Below are positions 6,182 to 6,722 of a DNA stretch of 6,722 bases, piece by piece (the stretch's first letter is position 1; each line of letters opens with the position of its first letter). The notes beneath the pieces were generated by a model. It ran no database searches. It was not told the origin of the DNA and saw only the letters and a program-made list of their open reading frames with translations. Origin of the DNA: a bacterium. GTDB taxonomy: Bacteria; Ratteibacteria; UBA8468. The stretch is taken from assembly GCA_030630065.1 (NCBI GenBank), contig DAOVNU010000043.1:1-6722 (forward strand), given 5' to 3'. The position numbers and the translations under genes were made by a program.

Positions 6182-6722
6182 TTACTTGAAGAAAACCTTT
6201 GCCAGATTCCACCAGGAGTCATCAACCAACTTCAGTTTTGCTACCGCCTCTTTCAGATTGACGCTAACAATCTCATTGCCGTGTAAAGCAACCATCTGAC
6301 CAAATTTTCTTTCCTGGACCAGTTCCGCGGCTTTCACCCCACATCGCGTAGCCAAAATCCGGTCAAAGACGGAAGGCACACCACCCCTTTGCATATGCCC
6401 GATGACGGAAACCCTTGTCTCCAGCCCGGTTTTTTCCTCAATAAGTTTGGATAAACTTTCCCCGATTTTTCTCTTCTTCAGAATCATATGGCCAAACTTA
6501 TCCTTTTCTTCCTCCCCTACGTTCACCTCGGGAAGAACAACCCCCTCGGAGACAACAATCAGGGCATAGTTCTTCCGGGAATGGGACTTTTTAATTTGCT
6601 CCAACATTTTCTCAATCTCCGGCTCCCTCTCCGGGATAAGAATCCAGTCGGCTCCCGAGGCAATGCCGGTAAAAAGTGCTACCCAGCCGGCATGTCTGCC
6701 CATTACTTCAAGAATCATTACC
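6182..6722 (-). CDS. pfkA: 6-phosphofructokinase, N-terminal half outside window
   Basis: The enzyme phosphorylates fructose-6-phosphate to fructose-1,6-bisphosphate, the committing step of glycolysis. The reading frame stays open to the window edge. The visible part, about 179 residues, is the C-terminal half of a protein that is usually about 320-400 long. The ATG at 6718 is internal, because the family motif EVMGRHAGW begins only four codons after it. Counting from that internal Met, there follow GASGAD-like IASGAD (19-24), IPE (28-30), VSEG (56-59), and the substrate-binding VIGHMQRGGVPSVFDR (105-120). The HAGWVAL form and the FGQMVALHGNEI stretch (139-150) resemble the mixed ATP/PPi group of PFKs more than the E. 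coli type. The residues that set ATP versus pyrophosphate use lie in the missing half, so the donor is undecided. The gene converges on rodA with six bases between stops. Confidence 0.93.
   Translation of the reverse strand, partial: VMILEVMGRHAGWVALFTGIASGADWILIPEREPEIEKMLEQIKKSHSRKNYALIVVSEGVVLPEVNVGEEEKDKFGHMILKKRKIGESLSKLIEEKTGLETRVSVIGHMQRGGVPSVFDRILATRCGVKAAELVQERKFGQMVALHGNEIVSVNLKEAVAKLKLVDDSWWNLAKVFFK

Overview
The window holds a complete rod-shape (elongasome) operon, mreB-mreC-mreD-mrdA(PBP2)-rodA, on the plus strand (1140-6175). It is flanked by two incomplete carbohydrate-phosphate enzyme genes on the minus strand: a phosphomannomutase/phosphoglucomutase at the left edge and a 6-phosphofructokinase at the right edge. 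Base composition is moderately AT-rich. Genes are packed tightly, with four-base and longer overlaps. The mreC/mreD pair and a class B PBP2 point to a rod-shaped bacterium with a peptidoglycan wall, most likely with a Gram-negative (diderm) plan. No taxonomic marker is present. An uncultured, candidate-phylum-like lineage is possible, but that is only an impression.

Layout. Positions 1-998 (minus) carry the N-terminal about 332 residues of the sugar-phosphate mutase, including the phosphoserine loop, the metal loop and the sugar-binding loop. Positions 999-1139 are the only real intergenic region. They contain two divergent, physically overlapping sigma70-type promoters and then a 47-base palindromic element with two hairpins. 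That element would be transcribed as part of the mreB leader. From 1140 the five elongasome genes follow with gaps or overlaps of +13, -4, -8 and -14 bases (the last using the rodA start I prefer). The operon ends at 6175, only 6 bases from the stop of the convergent phosphofructokinase gene (6182-6722, open at the window edge).

How the genes work together. MreB forms membrane-bound actin-like filaments. MreC and MreD link them to the periplasm and activate PBP2. PBP2 (transpeptidase) and RodA (SEDS glycosyltransferase) form the synthase that lays down lateral-wall peptidoglycan. The mutase makes hexose-1-phosphates for envelope polysaccharides, so its divergent pairing with the elongasome operon makes metabolic sense. 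The overlapping promoters suggest that the two transcription units could compete for RNA polymerase.

I see no CRISPR array, insertion sequence, tRNA, rRNA or clearly new system. The points most worth a second look are the overlapping promoters with an apparently leaderless GTG start, the palindromic repeat in the mreB leader, and a candidate Cys3-His metal site in PBP2.
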